Source: Cervus elaphus (lineage: Eukaryota; Chordata; Mammalia; Artiodactyla; Cervidae). Taken from it: DNA of 64,000 nt. The notes under the pieces were generated by a model. It did no database searches and was not told the origin of the DNA. It saw only the letters and a program-made list of their open reading frames with translations. The stretch covers positions 64,122,052 to 64,186,051 of the forward strand of contig NC_057815.1 in NCBI RefSeq assembly GCF_910594005.1, given 5' to 3'. This document shows, in pieces, positions 46,848 through 56,960 of the stretch; position 1 is the first letter of the stretch, and every line of letters starts with the position of its first letter. Both the position numbers and the translations under genes were made by a program.

Positions 46848-47798
46848 TTAGATTTGGAGTTGCTTCTGAATTAAGACCTTGATAACAGCCTTTTGAATCT
46901 GCTTAGTCTTCACACTGTAGATGATAGGGTTGAGCACAGGAGGAATAAGCAGGAAGATATTGGCCATGATGGTGTGGACAAAGGGAGGTGCTGAATGGCC
47001 ATAGCGATGGACAAGAGAAAGGCTGATGAGAGGGATGTAGAAGATGGCAACAGCACTGATGTGGGAAATGCAGGTGTTGAAGGCTTTCTGCCTGCCCTCT
47101 ATGGAGGCAATGCTGAGGACAGATCGGATGATCAGGACATAGGAGAGCAAGATACAAGGACAGTCAAACCCTGTTGTGGAGAAGAGTGCAAACAGACCAA
47201 GGATGCTGTTGATTCTGTTGTCTGTGCATGAGAGTTGAATGAGATCAACATGGTAGCAGTAAGAATGTGAAAGGACCGTAGAACTGCAGAAGGACAGCCT
47301 CTTGACAAAAAGCACAACTGGCAACATGACAGCAACATTTCTTGTCAACATGCTCATCCCAATCTGGGCGATCCTGGCATTGGTGAGGATGGTGGTGTAT
47401 CTCAGTGGGTCACAGATGGCCACAAAACGGTCAAAGGCCATGGCCAGCAAAACCCCTGACTCCATGAAAGTAAATCCATGGAGAAAGAACATCTGGGCAA
47501 TGCAGGCATTTAAGTTGATCTCTCGGGCTTCAAACCAGAAGACCCCAAGGGTAGTGGAAAGTGTGCACAAGGATAAGCTCAGGTCTGTGGCTGAAAGCAT
47601 AGAGAGGAAATAATACATGGGCTCATGAAGACTCTGTTCACGGAGGACCACAAACAGGATCATGCTGTTCCCAGAGAGGGCGACAGCATACAGGAGACAA
47701 ACAGGGATGGAGACCCAGATCTGGGCTGCTCTCAGTCCTGGAATACCCGTCAAGAGGAAGGTCAGAGGCTGAGCACTGGTATTGTTGAGGACCCACAT
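46848..47798 (-). CDS. OR51F2: Class I olfactory receptor, OR51F2-like
   Basis: An intact single-exon 316-residue odorant receptor. Start MWVLNNTSAQ carries overlapping N-glycosylation sequons at Asn5 and Asn6. Landmarks: LSGNSMILFV (41-50) in TM1, SLHEPMYYF (56-64) before TM2, Cys99 before TM3, MAFDRFVAIC (120-129) with the expected Arg and Cys, loop-2 cysteines 171, 181 and 191, KAFNTCISH (238-246) in TM6, and PPVLNPIIYSVKTKQI (286-301) in TM7. All key class I positions are conserved, so this is the healthiest complete OR in the window. OR51F2 is called from the match of the TM2 to TM6 text to the human protein as I remember it. A neighbouring OR51F paralogue is the main alternative. Confidence 0.93.
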   Translation of the reverse strand: MWVLNNTSAQPLTFLLTGIPGLRAAQIWVSIPVCLLYAVALSGNSMILFVVLREQSLHEPMYYFLSMLSATDLSLSLCTLSTTLGVFWFEAREINLNACIAQMFFLHGFTFMESGVLLAMAFDRFVAICDPLRYTTILTNARIAQIGMSMLTRNVAVMLPVVLFVKRLSFCSSTVLSHSYCYHVDLIQLSCTDNRINSILGLFALFSTTGFDCPCILLSYVLIIRSVLSIASIEGRQKAFNTCISHISAVAIFYIPLISLSLVHRYGHSAPPFVHTIMANIFLLIPPVLNPIIYSVKTKQIQKAVIKVLIQKQLQI

Positions 47799-47807
47799 AA
47801 TGAGGGG

Positions 47808-47826
47808 CTGAGAAGACAGGGATATT
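47808..47826 (-). promoter_or_regulatory. Candidate 3' splice site before the OR51F2-like gene
   Basis: The minus strand reads ATATCCCTGTCTTCTCAG, a good pyrimidine tract plus CAG, ending 9 nt before the start codon. It fits the usual OR pattern of a non-coding 5' exon spliced next to the coding exon. The donor is not located. Confidence 0.5.
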
Positions 47827-48217
47827 TGAATAATTAAACATAATGCATGATAAAAATGTAGCTTATCACTTAGACACTCTGAGAGTCACTAAATTACTAC
47901 TGCTGGTTTAGGAATTTTAGTATTTTATGAGTTTTATAGAACCACAAATTTCTTTCCCTGTCCCTCAGTATTTCTCATTTTTGAGAACTGAAGATTCCCT
48001 GGATTATTTTACATCAAATTTTCTTAAGTCTATAATTGTCTTTGGTGGCAACAATAACATAGTTCAATCTTTCCTAACTATAAATAAAAGTCCCCAGTAG
48101 AATACCTAAACAATATGCTGATAAATCTGGTTTCCAGGACTTTTTAAAAATAATTTATTGATCATAGAATAAATAACCAAAAAATCAGCTCATATTTGAA
48201 ATGTGGATATTATTAGG
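47827..48217. other. Intergenic upstream of the OR51F2-like gene
   Basis: AT-rich, no repeat named. Promoter not identifiable by eye. Confidence 0.45.
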
Positions 48218-48424
48218 TTTTCCAGGGTATATAGAAGTATGTAAAGAATCTGACCACAATGCAGGAGACCTGGGTTCAATCCCTGGGTAGAGAAAATCCC
48301 CTGGAGAAGGGAATGGCAACCCACTCTAGTACTCTTGCCTGGAGAATTCCATGGACAGAGGAGCCTGGAAGTCTATTGTCAATGGGGTCACAAGAGTTGG
48401 ACACAACTGAGTGACTAACACACA
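48218..48424 (+). mobile_element. Bov-tA SINE, diverged head
   Basis: AATGCAGGAGACCTGGGTTC, AGGGAATGGCAACCCACTCT, GGACACAACTGAGTGACTAA. The first ~30 bp are mutated. Confidence 0.9.
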
Positions 48425-48716
48425 TATGTCTAAGGCATCCCCAAGACTTACGTATTTATATTCGTGATGATGGGCCAAAGAATCACACTAAGAAAAATTA
48501 GTATATCTCTCATTTGTTGAAATTTCCCTGTGTTGTTGACAAATTCTAGTAAGCATTATATGATTTTACCCATACACTAACTCTCGAAGGTAGGTAGTAT
48601 GTATAAATGTATATATGGCATATGAGGAAATGAAGACTTAATTAAATAACCCCCAGATTAATCTTTAAAGATAAAGATAACAATTGTTGAGAGAAACCAC
48701 ATATTTAGGAAAGGTG

Positions 48717-48790
48717 GAGGAAAGAAGGAAAGTATAAAAGGAAGGAAGGGAGGGAAGAAGAAAGGAAGGAAGAAAGAAAAAAAAGAGAAA
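48717..48790 (+). repeat. Purine-rich (GGAA/GAAA)n low-complexity tract
   Basis: Almost pure A/G with repeated GGAAGGAA and GAAAGGAA units. Confidence 0.85.
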
Positions 48791-48857
48791 ACTTTCCATT
48801 ATTTTAACACAGTCCAATAACACCTCATTATGATAAATTTGGCAAACTACTGCTAAA

Positions 48858-49072
48858 ATGGCTTCCCTGGTAGCTCAGTGGTAAAGGATCCTCCTGCAAT
48901 GCAAGAGACATGGGTTCTATCCCTGAGTTGGGAAGATCTCCTGGAGAAGCAAATGGCAACCAACTCCAGTTTTCTTGCCTGGGAAATCCCATGGACAGAG
49001 GAGCCTGGTGGGCTACAGTTCATGGGGTCTCCAAAGAGTCGGACATGACTTAGTGACTAAACAACTACTACT
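48858..49072 (+). mobile_element. Bov-tA SINE
   Basis: ATGGCTTCCCTGGTAGCTCA, GTTGGGAAGATCTCCTGGAG, CATGGACAGAGGAGCCTGGT, GTCGGACATGACTTAGTGAC. Confidence 0.93.
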
Positions 49073-49084
49073 GAAACACAAAGA

Positions 49085-49290
49085 ACGACAAAGGCTAACA
49101 TTTCTTAAAGACAAACCATGAGACAGATGCTATTATCTTCATATCCATAATCTGATCTAATAATCATAACTATCCAATCAAGTACAAAAAATGTTATCTT
49201 TAATATATAAATGGGGAAACTGATGTTTAAAGTGATTAAGTTAATTTCCCCCAAATTATGGAGTTAGACATAGAAGAGCTGAAGTTGGAA
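49085..49290 (+). repeat. MIR-like ancient SINE
   Basis: Text such as 'GGCTAACATTTCTTAAAGAC', 'AATGGGGAAACTGATGTTTA' and 'AAATTATGGAGTTAGACATA' follows the MIR pattern; diverged. Confidence 0.5.
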
Positions 49291-49928
49291 CCTTCACGTA
49301 TGACCCCAATGCACGTATGACCTCATTCAATGAGGCAGAGGCACACAGAGAAGGGGTCTCTAGCATAGTCCGAAAAATGTGCATGACAAATATTTTTTAG
49401 ATGTTTACTTTCAGACACCTAAAATGTTAATTCCATGTCAGTTGTGTGGGTATGATGCTGCTTAGGCTTCTCAAGAAAAGAATCTCATCATGAATAGTCC
49501 TGTGTGCAAAGGTCCCAGGGAATTAGATATTAAGGATACACCCAGTATGGAAGACAATGCCAAAGTATAATAGAACCGCCAAAGTCAGTTGAATCATTTT
49601 GGTGACCATCTTATTTATCCACCACTTACACATTATTCTGACAACCCTTTCTTTCTGAAAATTTTCTCTCTATATATATTATATGGCAAAAGTCTCTATT
49701 ATTTTTCTCCTGCCATTCAATAACTTCCCCCTGAACCCCAAGCAAAGGATTCCATATCAATAGCAACATTCATTTATTAAAAATCATCTCTATGATAGAA
49801 AAATATAAATGAGAAAAATAATATTTTAAACTGAATAAAAATGAGAGAAACACATATCAGAACCTGTGAGGAATGCACTGGAGTGCAGTATATTAACCTG
49901 AAAAATATACATTTATTAGAAAACAATG

Positions 49929-50140
49929 ATGGGCTTCCCTGGTGGCTCAAATGGTTAAGAATCCACCTGCAAGGAGAGACCTGGATTTCATCCCTGGATT
50001 AGGAAGATTCCCTGGAGGAGAGAATGGCAACCCACTTCAATATTCTTGCCTGGAGAATCCCCATGGACAAAGGAGCCTGGAGGGCTACAGTCCATGGGGT
50101 TGCAAAGAGTCAGACACGACTGAGCGACTAAGCACAGCTC
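49929..50140 (+). mobile_element. Bov-tA SINE
   Basis: GGGCTTCCCTGGTGGCTCAA, GATTCCCTGGAGGAGAGAAT, GGGCTACAGTCCATGGGGTT, CGACTGAGCGACTAAGCACA; well conserved, hence fairly young. Confidence 0.94.
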
Positions 50141-50744
50141 ATATTGGTCAAACCCTCATTGTTTTAATGAAACTTTCTTTTATTCAATGCAGAAAGAAAT
50201 GATATAAAATATTTTTTGTTTTCAGCTTAAGATGTTAGGAAAATATTTAAATAAAAGTCAGAGAAAAAATTAATACAGAAAATGAGCACAAATTAATGCA
50301 TTAACAATAAAACCAAAGTCAATTATTTAAAAAGAAAATATGTGAATTTTCTCAAGAAAGTTTTAGAAAAAGCATGACTAACTGGATGAGAAATGATAAG
50401 AACAGAGAAGTAAAAGTTTATAATAGAATAGTATGCGTAAGTACAATACTATATTTGGTAACATATACAAAATAGATAACATTTATAGAAAAGCAATCAC
50501 CAAATGAGCCTATGCTATCCATGGTATGACTACACCAACAGAGCAAGGGAAGCAAATGATGATTTTCTCAAGAGATGAGGAGGAAATCAGAAAATTCAAT
50601 GGCAATCTGTGATAAAATTCTTAATATTTAAAATGCAAATAGTGTTCCAAATGAAAGGTTTCTTTCAGAAATTTGGAGCAAATGTATTTAATAAATCTGT
50701 GAAAAGCAGATTTATTAAAGTTAGTGACAAGATAAAGATTTTTT
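50141..50744. other. Intergenic, nothing identified
   Basis: Very A-rich; no gene or nameable repeat. Confidence 0.5.
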
Positions 50745-51240
50745 TAGGGAGGGGAAAATTTCCCCCCTACCCATACTGAGTTTTTGGCTAACCTAGTAAT
50801 TAAACTGACACCAGGCAGATTAACAGATGAAGCGCACACACACACATATTAAATTTGATTTCTACATGTGAAGTGTGGAGGTCTCATAGAAATGGAACAT
50901 AAGAAGTGGCCAAAGTTGGCAGCTTTATACTCTTAAGACAAAGAAACAGCATATTTGTGAGGAAATGACCAAAGAAACTTAGGCTTGGGTGCTTAATTAG
51001 TGACACATCTAAACAGAGTTTTGGTTTGGGGTGGTAAATTAGTAAAGAAGTAGTGAGGTCTGTCTGTACAGCCTTCTGGTCTCTGATGATAAGGTCCTCT
51101 CTTTACCCTATAGTACAGGGAAGGTTTCACGTGGGAGATTTATTTCCCACTTTCAGAAAGAAGGAAGACAGTCAGAGTGTCCTTCTTGCACTGGTTGTTT
51201 CTAAAGTAACTTTTAATTCAAAATAATCAACATGCCATTG
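50745..51240 (+). repeat. Dispersed repeat of unnamed family, copy B
   Basis: Longer relative of 13720-14010. Shared landmarks are the TAGTAATTAAACTGACA block, GTGGCCAAAG, TGTGAGGAAATGACC and GGTAAATTAGTAAAGAAGTA. It extends through GGTCTCTGATGATAAGGTCC. A (CA)n interruption is present at about 50836-50847. Confidence 0.55.
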
Positions 51241-51506
51241 TAATGTATTTGGGGATGGGCTAACCTGAGCCCCAACGATATTTGTTAACACAACTACTAT
51301 TCAACATTTAATGGAACAGTCTTCATAAATGAAATAAACAAGTAAATAAAAGGAGATAGTGTTACCTTTGAGACAAAGCAAAAATGTCTTTATTTAGGTT
51401 TTAATTAATCATTTAAAAGAATAGACTGAAAACTCTTAAAAACAGAATCTGCCAAAGTGATTGTATAGACGATCAATATCACAAATGAATAGCTTTTTTC
51501 TGCCAC

Positions 51507-52022
51507 AGAAGTTAACCACTGAGTTCAAAAGTCTGTTCTGTTCTGTGGGAGAAGGTGAGGGTGGGATGTTTCAAAAGAACAGCATGTATGCTATCTATGG
51601 TGAAACAGATCACCAGCCCAGGTGGGATGCATGAGACAAGTGCTCCGGCCTGGTGCACTGGGAAGACCCAGAGGAATCGGGTGGAGAGGGAGGTGGGAGG
51701 GGGGATCGGGATGGGGAATAAGTGTAAATCTATGGCTGATTCATATCAATGTATGACAAAACCCACTGGAAAAAAAAAAAAAAAAAGAACAAATTACAAA
51801 AAAAAAAAAAAAAAAGAGACCTTGGTCACTTTTATTATAGTGTATCTGAAAGGCCATAGATGGAAATATTAGAAATTATTGCTTCCTGCTTACCATCTTC
51901 ATAAACCTGTAAAACAATTCAAAAAAATTTTTTTTATTTCATTTTGTCTGAATAAACCATAGTCTAGTAAAATGGTTCTATCTTAATAAAAAAAAAAAAA
52001 AAAAAAGAAGTTAACCACTGAG
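51507..52022 (+). mobile_element. 5'-truncated L1 with apparent 3' transduction
   Basis: The insert (51524-52005) has three parts: bovine L1 3' sequence (GAGGGTGGGATGTTTCAAAA to ATGTATGACAAAACCCACTG), an A-run near 51770-51786, then ~200 bp of non-L1 sequence ending TTCTATCTTAATAAA and a second A-run (51986-52005). Candidate AATAAA signals occur at about 51950 and 51985. The single 17-bp repeat AGAAGTTAACCACTGAG flanks the whole unit (51507-51523 and 52006-52022). One target duplication around L1 plus extra 3' sequence plus a second A-tail is the signature of transcription past the L1 poly(A) site. Confidence 0.8.
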
Positions 52023-52027
52023 AGTAA

Positions 52028-52310
52028 AGTCACAGATATAGAAAACAAACATTACCAGAGGCTAAAGGTGGGGTGGGGAAGGGATAAACTGGAAGATTGA
52101 GACTGATAAACTATCATGTGTGAAATAGATAACTATTAAGAAACTGTTGTATAGCTCAGGGAACTCCACTCAATATTCTATCATGGCCTATATGAGAAAA
52201 GAAATTTTAAAAGCGTGGACATATGTATAACTGATTCACTTTGATGTACACCTGAAAATAACACAACATTGTAAACCAACTACACTCCAATAAAATTTTT
52301 TTAAAAAAGA
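52028..52310 (+). mobile_element. Artiodactyl L1 3' terminus
   Basis: ACCAGAGGCTAAAGGTGGGG, GTATAGCTCAGGGAACTCCA, GTACACCTGAAAATAACACA, and ACTACACTCCAATAAAATTT in order. Older than the insertion at 51524-52005, which landed at its upstream edge. Confidence 0.8.
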
Positions 52311-53429
52311 AATTAACTGCTGGGGAAATTTTATAAAGTAAGGATTTATTTATAATAGTTACAAAGCTATAAAATGCATTTGTATGACAGAAGTTTGTGT
52401 CTGGCAGAGATAGGGGAGGTCTGTAAAGATTTACTGAAGAACATTAAGTCCTTTATTCCTTTCCTAAAAGTAAGAATGAATATTCAGCAGTAAAAAGATG
52501 TGAATTTTCCCATTAACACTCCCATAAATTCAGTGTTATCAGTCAATAACACAAAAGTTTTTAATGGACAGTGACAGATGTATTATAAAATGTATTAGGT
52601 ACTATAAATGTGCAAATATATTTGGTATGATATTGAAGCAACAAAGATGGGATATCCTTTGATATGTCAAAATGTAATGAAAAACTATTATGATTAAAAA
52701 AACGTAATGGTCAAAGGTTTAAAAATATATACCCCCCAGAATAGAAGAGTATTTCCAAAAAATGTATAAATGAAGATATATAATATAATGACAATGGCAT
52801 GTTACATCACCAGGAAAAATTTGATATGATAAATAATACTTGGTCAGTTGGTTAACAATTTATAAAAATATGAAAGGATCCCTATTTCACACGTCTCTGC
52901 ACTTGGGTTAAAAATTTCAAGGCCGAAAAAAAGCTATAATAATTAATACTAGAATAAATAAGGGACAATGCATATTTTTTAGGGAGTGCCTTCTTAAATA
53001 AGATGAAATGAAAACAGTTAAGTAAAATACCAATACAGAACACACTATGTTAAACTTAAATACAACTGGTTACAAAAGATACATGTAAATAAAATAAGTT
53101 TTACAGCAAATATACATATTAGAATGCCAAGGCCAGAGAACACTACTGCATCTGAATTAAAGTAGATGGTGCATGTGTTATTTATTTGGTGACAGTCTAT
53201 GGTTAGATAGATGGTGAAAGAGTTGGGAACAGGAATAATAACACAATAAATTTTTGTGTCCAGAGGTTTTGATCTGGATGTTGGGATGTATTATTCTGGC
53301 CCGGTATAATAATAAAGATGAAGGTACAAGTCCTTGCTCCTACATTGACATTAGTGAGACGTAGGACCTTGGTGACCCATTCCCATCTAAGATTCCTTAC
53401 CTGTAAACCTTGGACTTAAAAAATATTCT
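52311..53429. other. Intergenic, nothing identified
   Basis: Very AT-rich; no gene or named repeat. Confidence 0.5.
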
Positions 53430-53665
53430 TGGCTCCAAACTCCTAATTTTTCTCATGTACACACTACTATATATAATATAGTTAACCAACAATGACCTAC
53501 AGTATAGCACAGGGAACTGTACTCAATGTCTTATAATAACCTGTAATGGAAAAGAATCTGAAAATAATATTTATACATATGTATATAACTGAATCATTTG
53601 CTGTACACTAGAAACCAATACAACATTGTAAATTAACTATATTTCAGTTAAAAAAATAAAATCCC
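53430..53665 (+). mobile_element. Artiodactyl L1 3' terminus
   Basis: CTCCAAACTCCTAATTTTTC, CTACAGTATAGCACAGGGAA, CTGTACACTAGAAACCAATA, and CAACATTGTAAATTAACTAT. Confidence 0.75.
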
Positions 53666-53710
53666 AGGTCTGCCAATATCCAGCTGTTTCTATAATTATC
53701 AAATGCCAAG

Positions 53711-53990
53711 ATATACTTGAAGTACTTCTTTCTAAACATAAAAGGTTTCTTAGAAGCTCAGACTATGAGGATCCTGTAAAAAGGTGGAACTGATGCCAAG
53801 TGAAAGAATTCAAAAAATTTACTTTCTAACAAATAGGGAGACAGAAATCAATATATTTGAAGTACTTCTTTCTAAACATAAAAGGTTTCTTAGAAGCTCA
53901 GACTATGAGGATCCTGTAAAAAGGTGGAACTGATGCCAAGTGAAAGAATTCAAAAAATTTACTTTCTAACAAATAGGGAGACAGAAATCA
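53711..53990 (+). repeat. Two-copy 140-bp tandem duplication, 139/140 identical
   Basis: Unit 1 (53711-53850) and unit 2 (53851-53990) abut exactly. The only difference that I find is C/T at 53716 versus 53856. Each begins ATATA(C/T)TTGAAGTACTTC and ends GGGAGACAGAAATCA. Non-coding. Confidence 0.97.
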
Positions 53991-54788
53991 AATTTAAAAG
54001 CTGTGTGAAATAACAATAAAATATATAATAAATATCAAATTTGGGCCACACAGAAGTACAATTCACTCAATTTCTTGATAGAACTGAATTTCATGCTTTT
54101 CCTGTAGACATATATGTGCTTGCAAATGCATCCCTTAACTTTCACAAGGTGTAGCTTTGGGGCTGTCACTCTGATCCCCTCTACTCTCCCTCCTCAGGTG
54201 TGCGTTCTTTTGCCTCCCCTCATCCCTCCTCTGCTCTGCCCCTTGCCCATCTGATACGGTTTTCAACAGTCCCTCTTCTTGGTCCACACACCTTCTGGTC
54301 CTAGCATCTTACCTGGCTCCCCGCAGAGGGGCAGCTGCCTTTTCCTCTATCACCCAGCCAACTGTACAGTGGGTAGCTCTCGGACCCAGCCTTCTGAGGA
54401 GCCCAGCATGTGACTCAGCCCTGCTGCCAGGAGCCCCTTGGGGCTTGGAGAGAGTAAAACTAGATGAGCAGCATAATCCTAGGTGGAAGACTAGAATTTC
54501 CCAGGAGGCTCACCTGGAAAATACTAAATAGTATGTTTTAGATTGAAGAAAATCTAAATAATATGTTTGCCATCTCTCTTTTAGTTACTTCACCATCTTT
54601 ATAAAATGTTCCATGAATGTAAACAGTCTTTTTTTTCCTCCATTAATTTTCAGTTTTGTTTATTGCTATGCAGGGTGCAGACAAGAAATGCCCTTATCCT
54701 TATCTCTTTTTGTCATTCCCAGATATTAATATAATCACCTACACCATAATATTTGTCTGAATATTTATATAAATTTATATATGGTCTT
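53991..54788. other. Intergenic, moderately GC-rich patch
   Basis: 54120-54480 is clearly more GC-rich than its surroundings and C-rich on the plus strand. No gene or named repeat recognised. Confidence 0.4.
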
Positions 54789-54901
54789 ATGAGTTTGAGT
54801 AAACTCCGGGAGTTGGTGATGGACAGGGAGGCCTGGCGTGCTGTGATTCACGGGGTCGCAAAGAGTCAGACACGACTGAGCAACTGAACTGAACTGAACT
54901 G
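54789..54901 (+). mobile_element. Short BovB 3' end
   Basis: GAGTTTGAGTAAACTCCGGG, GTTGGTGATGGACAGGGAGG, GGTCGCAAAGAGTCAGACAC, ending ACTGAACTGAACTGAACTGA. A short GTCTTAT direct repeat may mark the ends. Confidence 0.9.
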
Positions 54902-55051
54902 ATAGTCTTATAGCTATTATTACATATACTATATTTGTGTTTCAGTTGTTTGAACTCTAAAGCAAGTCAATTTTGATTGAAATATGATTAAATAAACATT
55001 ATTCAACACAGAATCTAAAACCCAAGAAATTTTCTGTAACTAAACACGTAT

Positions 55052-55268
55052 CTGGCTTCCTAGGTGGCTCAGTGGGTAAAGAATCCACCCACAGTGCAGG
55101 AGATGCAGGAGACACGAGTTTATTCCCTGGATCAGGAAAATCCCTGGAAAAGAGCATGGCAACCCACTCCAGTATTGCCTAGGGAATACCGTGGACAGAG
55201 GAGCCTGGCTCTACAGTCCATAGGATGACAGAGTTGGACATGACTGAGGGGACTCAGCATGCAAACAC
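55052..55268 (+). mobile_element. Bov-tA SINE
   Basis: TGGCTTCCTAGGTGGCTCAG, CAGTGCAGGAGATGCAGGAG (locally duplicated word), CATGGCAACCCACTCCAGTA, GGACATGACTGAGGGGACTC. Confidence 0.92.
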
Positions 55269-55486
55269 ACAGCACTGTGAGAGGAGGCATCCATTCAACA
55301 AAGTAAAATCACTATTTTTTTCCTTTGGCTCTGATTCAGTTACCCATATTTATGTCACATTTCTGTTTAATTTACACTGGACCATGGATTTCTGGGATAA
55401 CATTTTGCTTTCTCCAGAATTCAAGTTATCTTCCATTTTGCCCGCTAGTAATTTAAAGGGATAAAGACAAGCTTTCAACATTCAGA

Positions 55487-56702
55487 GATTACGACTGCTG
55501 ATTTCAGTCTGAGATGGGAAGAAGACATGTTGCTTGTTCTGTATCCTCCAGAGAGGCTCTAGAAAAGTAGGAAGACTTCCTCCATACACAAACCCTCCAG
55601 GAGGGAGGTTGGATCTGAACCCTGTACTACTCCAGAATTATTGTTCTGGGTCTTAGTTTAAAATACCCCAAAGTACAAAAACAGAGTCTCAACTTCCCTG
55701 AAGCTATTCATTAGCTAAATCTCATCCCATTTCTGTTTTTATCCTTTTGGGCTTGAGCAACATGGATTGAACTGATATTTCATTTTGTGAGTCAGTGTGA
55801 AGGCACCAGATTCTGTAGGAATTCAGGAAAAAGTGCAGAGAGAAAAGACAGACACCTCTCTAGGGATCTCCTTTCCTATTTCAGACTTGGGTGGCAGGTC
55901 AGCATTGCTTCTCCATTGTCCACCCAAGGGAAAAAAAAAATCTGTGATCTGAAAGTTGGAATCAGCAGAACAGAATGAAGAGGCTGAGAGGCATCTCTTT
56001 GGAGGGAACTTTGGTCTGTGAAAAAGACATGAGAGTCTGGAAAATAGATGAATTAGTGGAGACAAACTGGTTTTGAAAGGGGCTACAGCAAATGAGTAGC
56101 TGAACCCTGGCTGAGAATAGTCACCACCCCTAAAGGAGTTTATGGAAGAGGTGAGTTTTCTGTTAAGGCTCATGGGCAGAAGGCAATAAAGACACCATCC
56201 TAGAGAAGGCAGTCTATACCCAGAGATGCCAGAAAATCAACTTGGAATCTTGTTATAGAGGCAACCAGTCCACTGAAAAGCAGAGTTCTGCATTCAAATG
56301 CAGATTTCCCTATAATTTGCAGGTCCCCTTTGTATCTGGGTTTTTCATGACAGGGCAGGCAAAAATCTCTGCTGTGTGCTACCAGAGTGAGTGTGCCAAT
56401 CAGTCACTATCTAGCAGAGGCAGTGGTGTGGGCCACTAAGAGCACTGGGTGTGGAGTTATGCACTCGGCACTAATTTACTGGGTTTCCCTGTGGCTCAGC
56501 TGGTAAAGAATCCACCTGCAATGCAGGAGACCTGGGTTTGAGCCCTGGGTTCGGAAGATCCCCTGGTGAACGGAAAGACTACCCATTCCAGTATTCTGGC
56601 CCAGAGAATTCCATGGACTGTATAGTCCATGGGGTCTCAAAGAGTCAGACACGACTGAGTGACTTTCACTTTCAAATTTATTATGTGGTCTTGGGCAAAT
56701 CA
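55487..56702 (+). repeat. Segmental duplication, copy 1
   Basis: Colinear, same-strand relative of 59696-60860. Shared blocks include TGCTTGTTCTGT(A/G)TCCTCCAG, TGGATTGAACTGATATTTCA, AAACTGGTTTTGAAAG, CAGTCTATACCCAGAGATGC, CAATCAGTCACTA(T/C)CTAGCA, and CACTGGGTGTGGAG. Copy 1 carries a private Bov-tA (56483-56675) and is cut by BovB sequence at ~56703. No coding potential seen. Confidence 0.9.
56483..56675 (+). mobile_element. Bov-tA2-type SINE, private to copy 1
   Basis: GGGTTTCCCTGTGGCTCAGC to CGACTGAGTGACTTTCACTT. Absent from the matching position (~60830) of the second duplication copy, so inserted after duplication or lost there. Confidence 0.92.
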
Positions 56703-56960
56703 CCAGTCACATCCACAACTGGGTGTTGTTTTGCTTTGGCTCTGTCTCTTCGTTCTTTCTGGAATTACTCCTCCACTCTTCTCCAGTAGCATATCGGGCA
56801 CCTACTGACCTCGGGAGTTCATCTTTCAGTGTCCTATCTTTTTGCCTTTTCATACTGTTCGTGGAGTTCTCAAGGCAAGAATACTGAAGTGGTTTTCCAT
56901 TGCCTTCTCCAGTGACCACGTTTTGTCAAAACATCTCCACCATGACCCGTCCGTCTAAGC
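56703..56960 (-). mobile_element. BovB 5' region, reversed block
   Basis: The minus strand reads ACGGACGGGTCATGGTGGAG, then CACTTCAGTATTCTTGCCTT, AGGACACTGAAAGATGAACT, and ACACCCAGTTGTGGATGTGA. These are text I associate with the BovB 5' part, just downstream of its 5' UTR. Confidence 0.7.

Noticed and set aside
51555..51872. 105-residue frame ending in a lysine-rich tail
   Set aside because: The frame is L1 3' UTR running into two A-runs; the lysines are AAA codons from poly(A).
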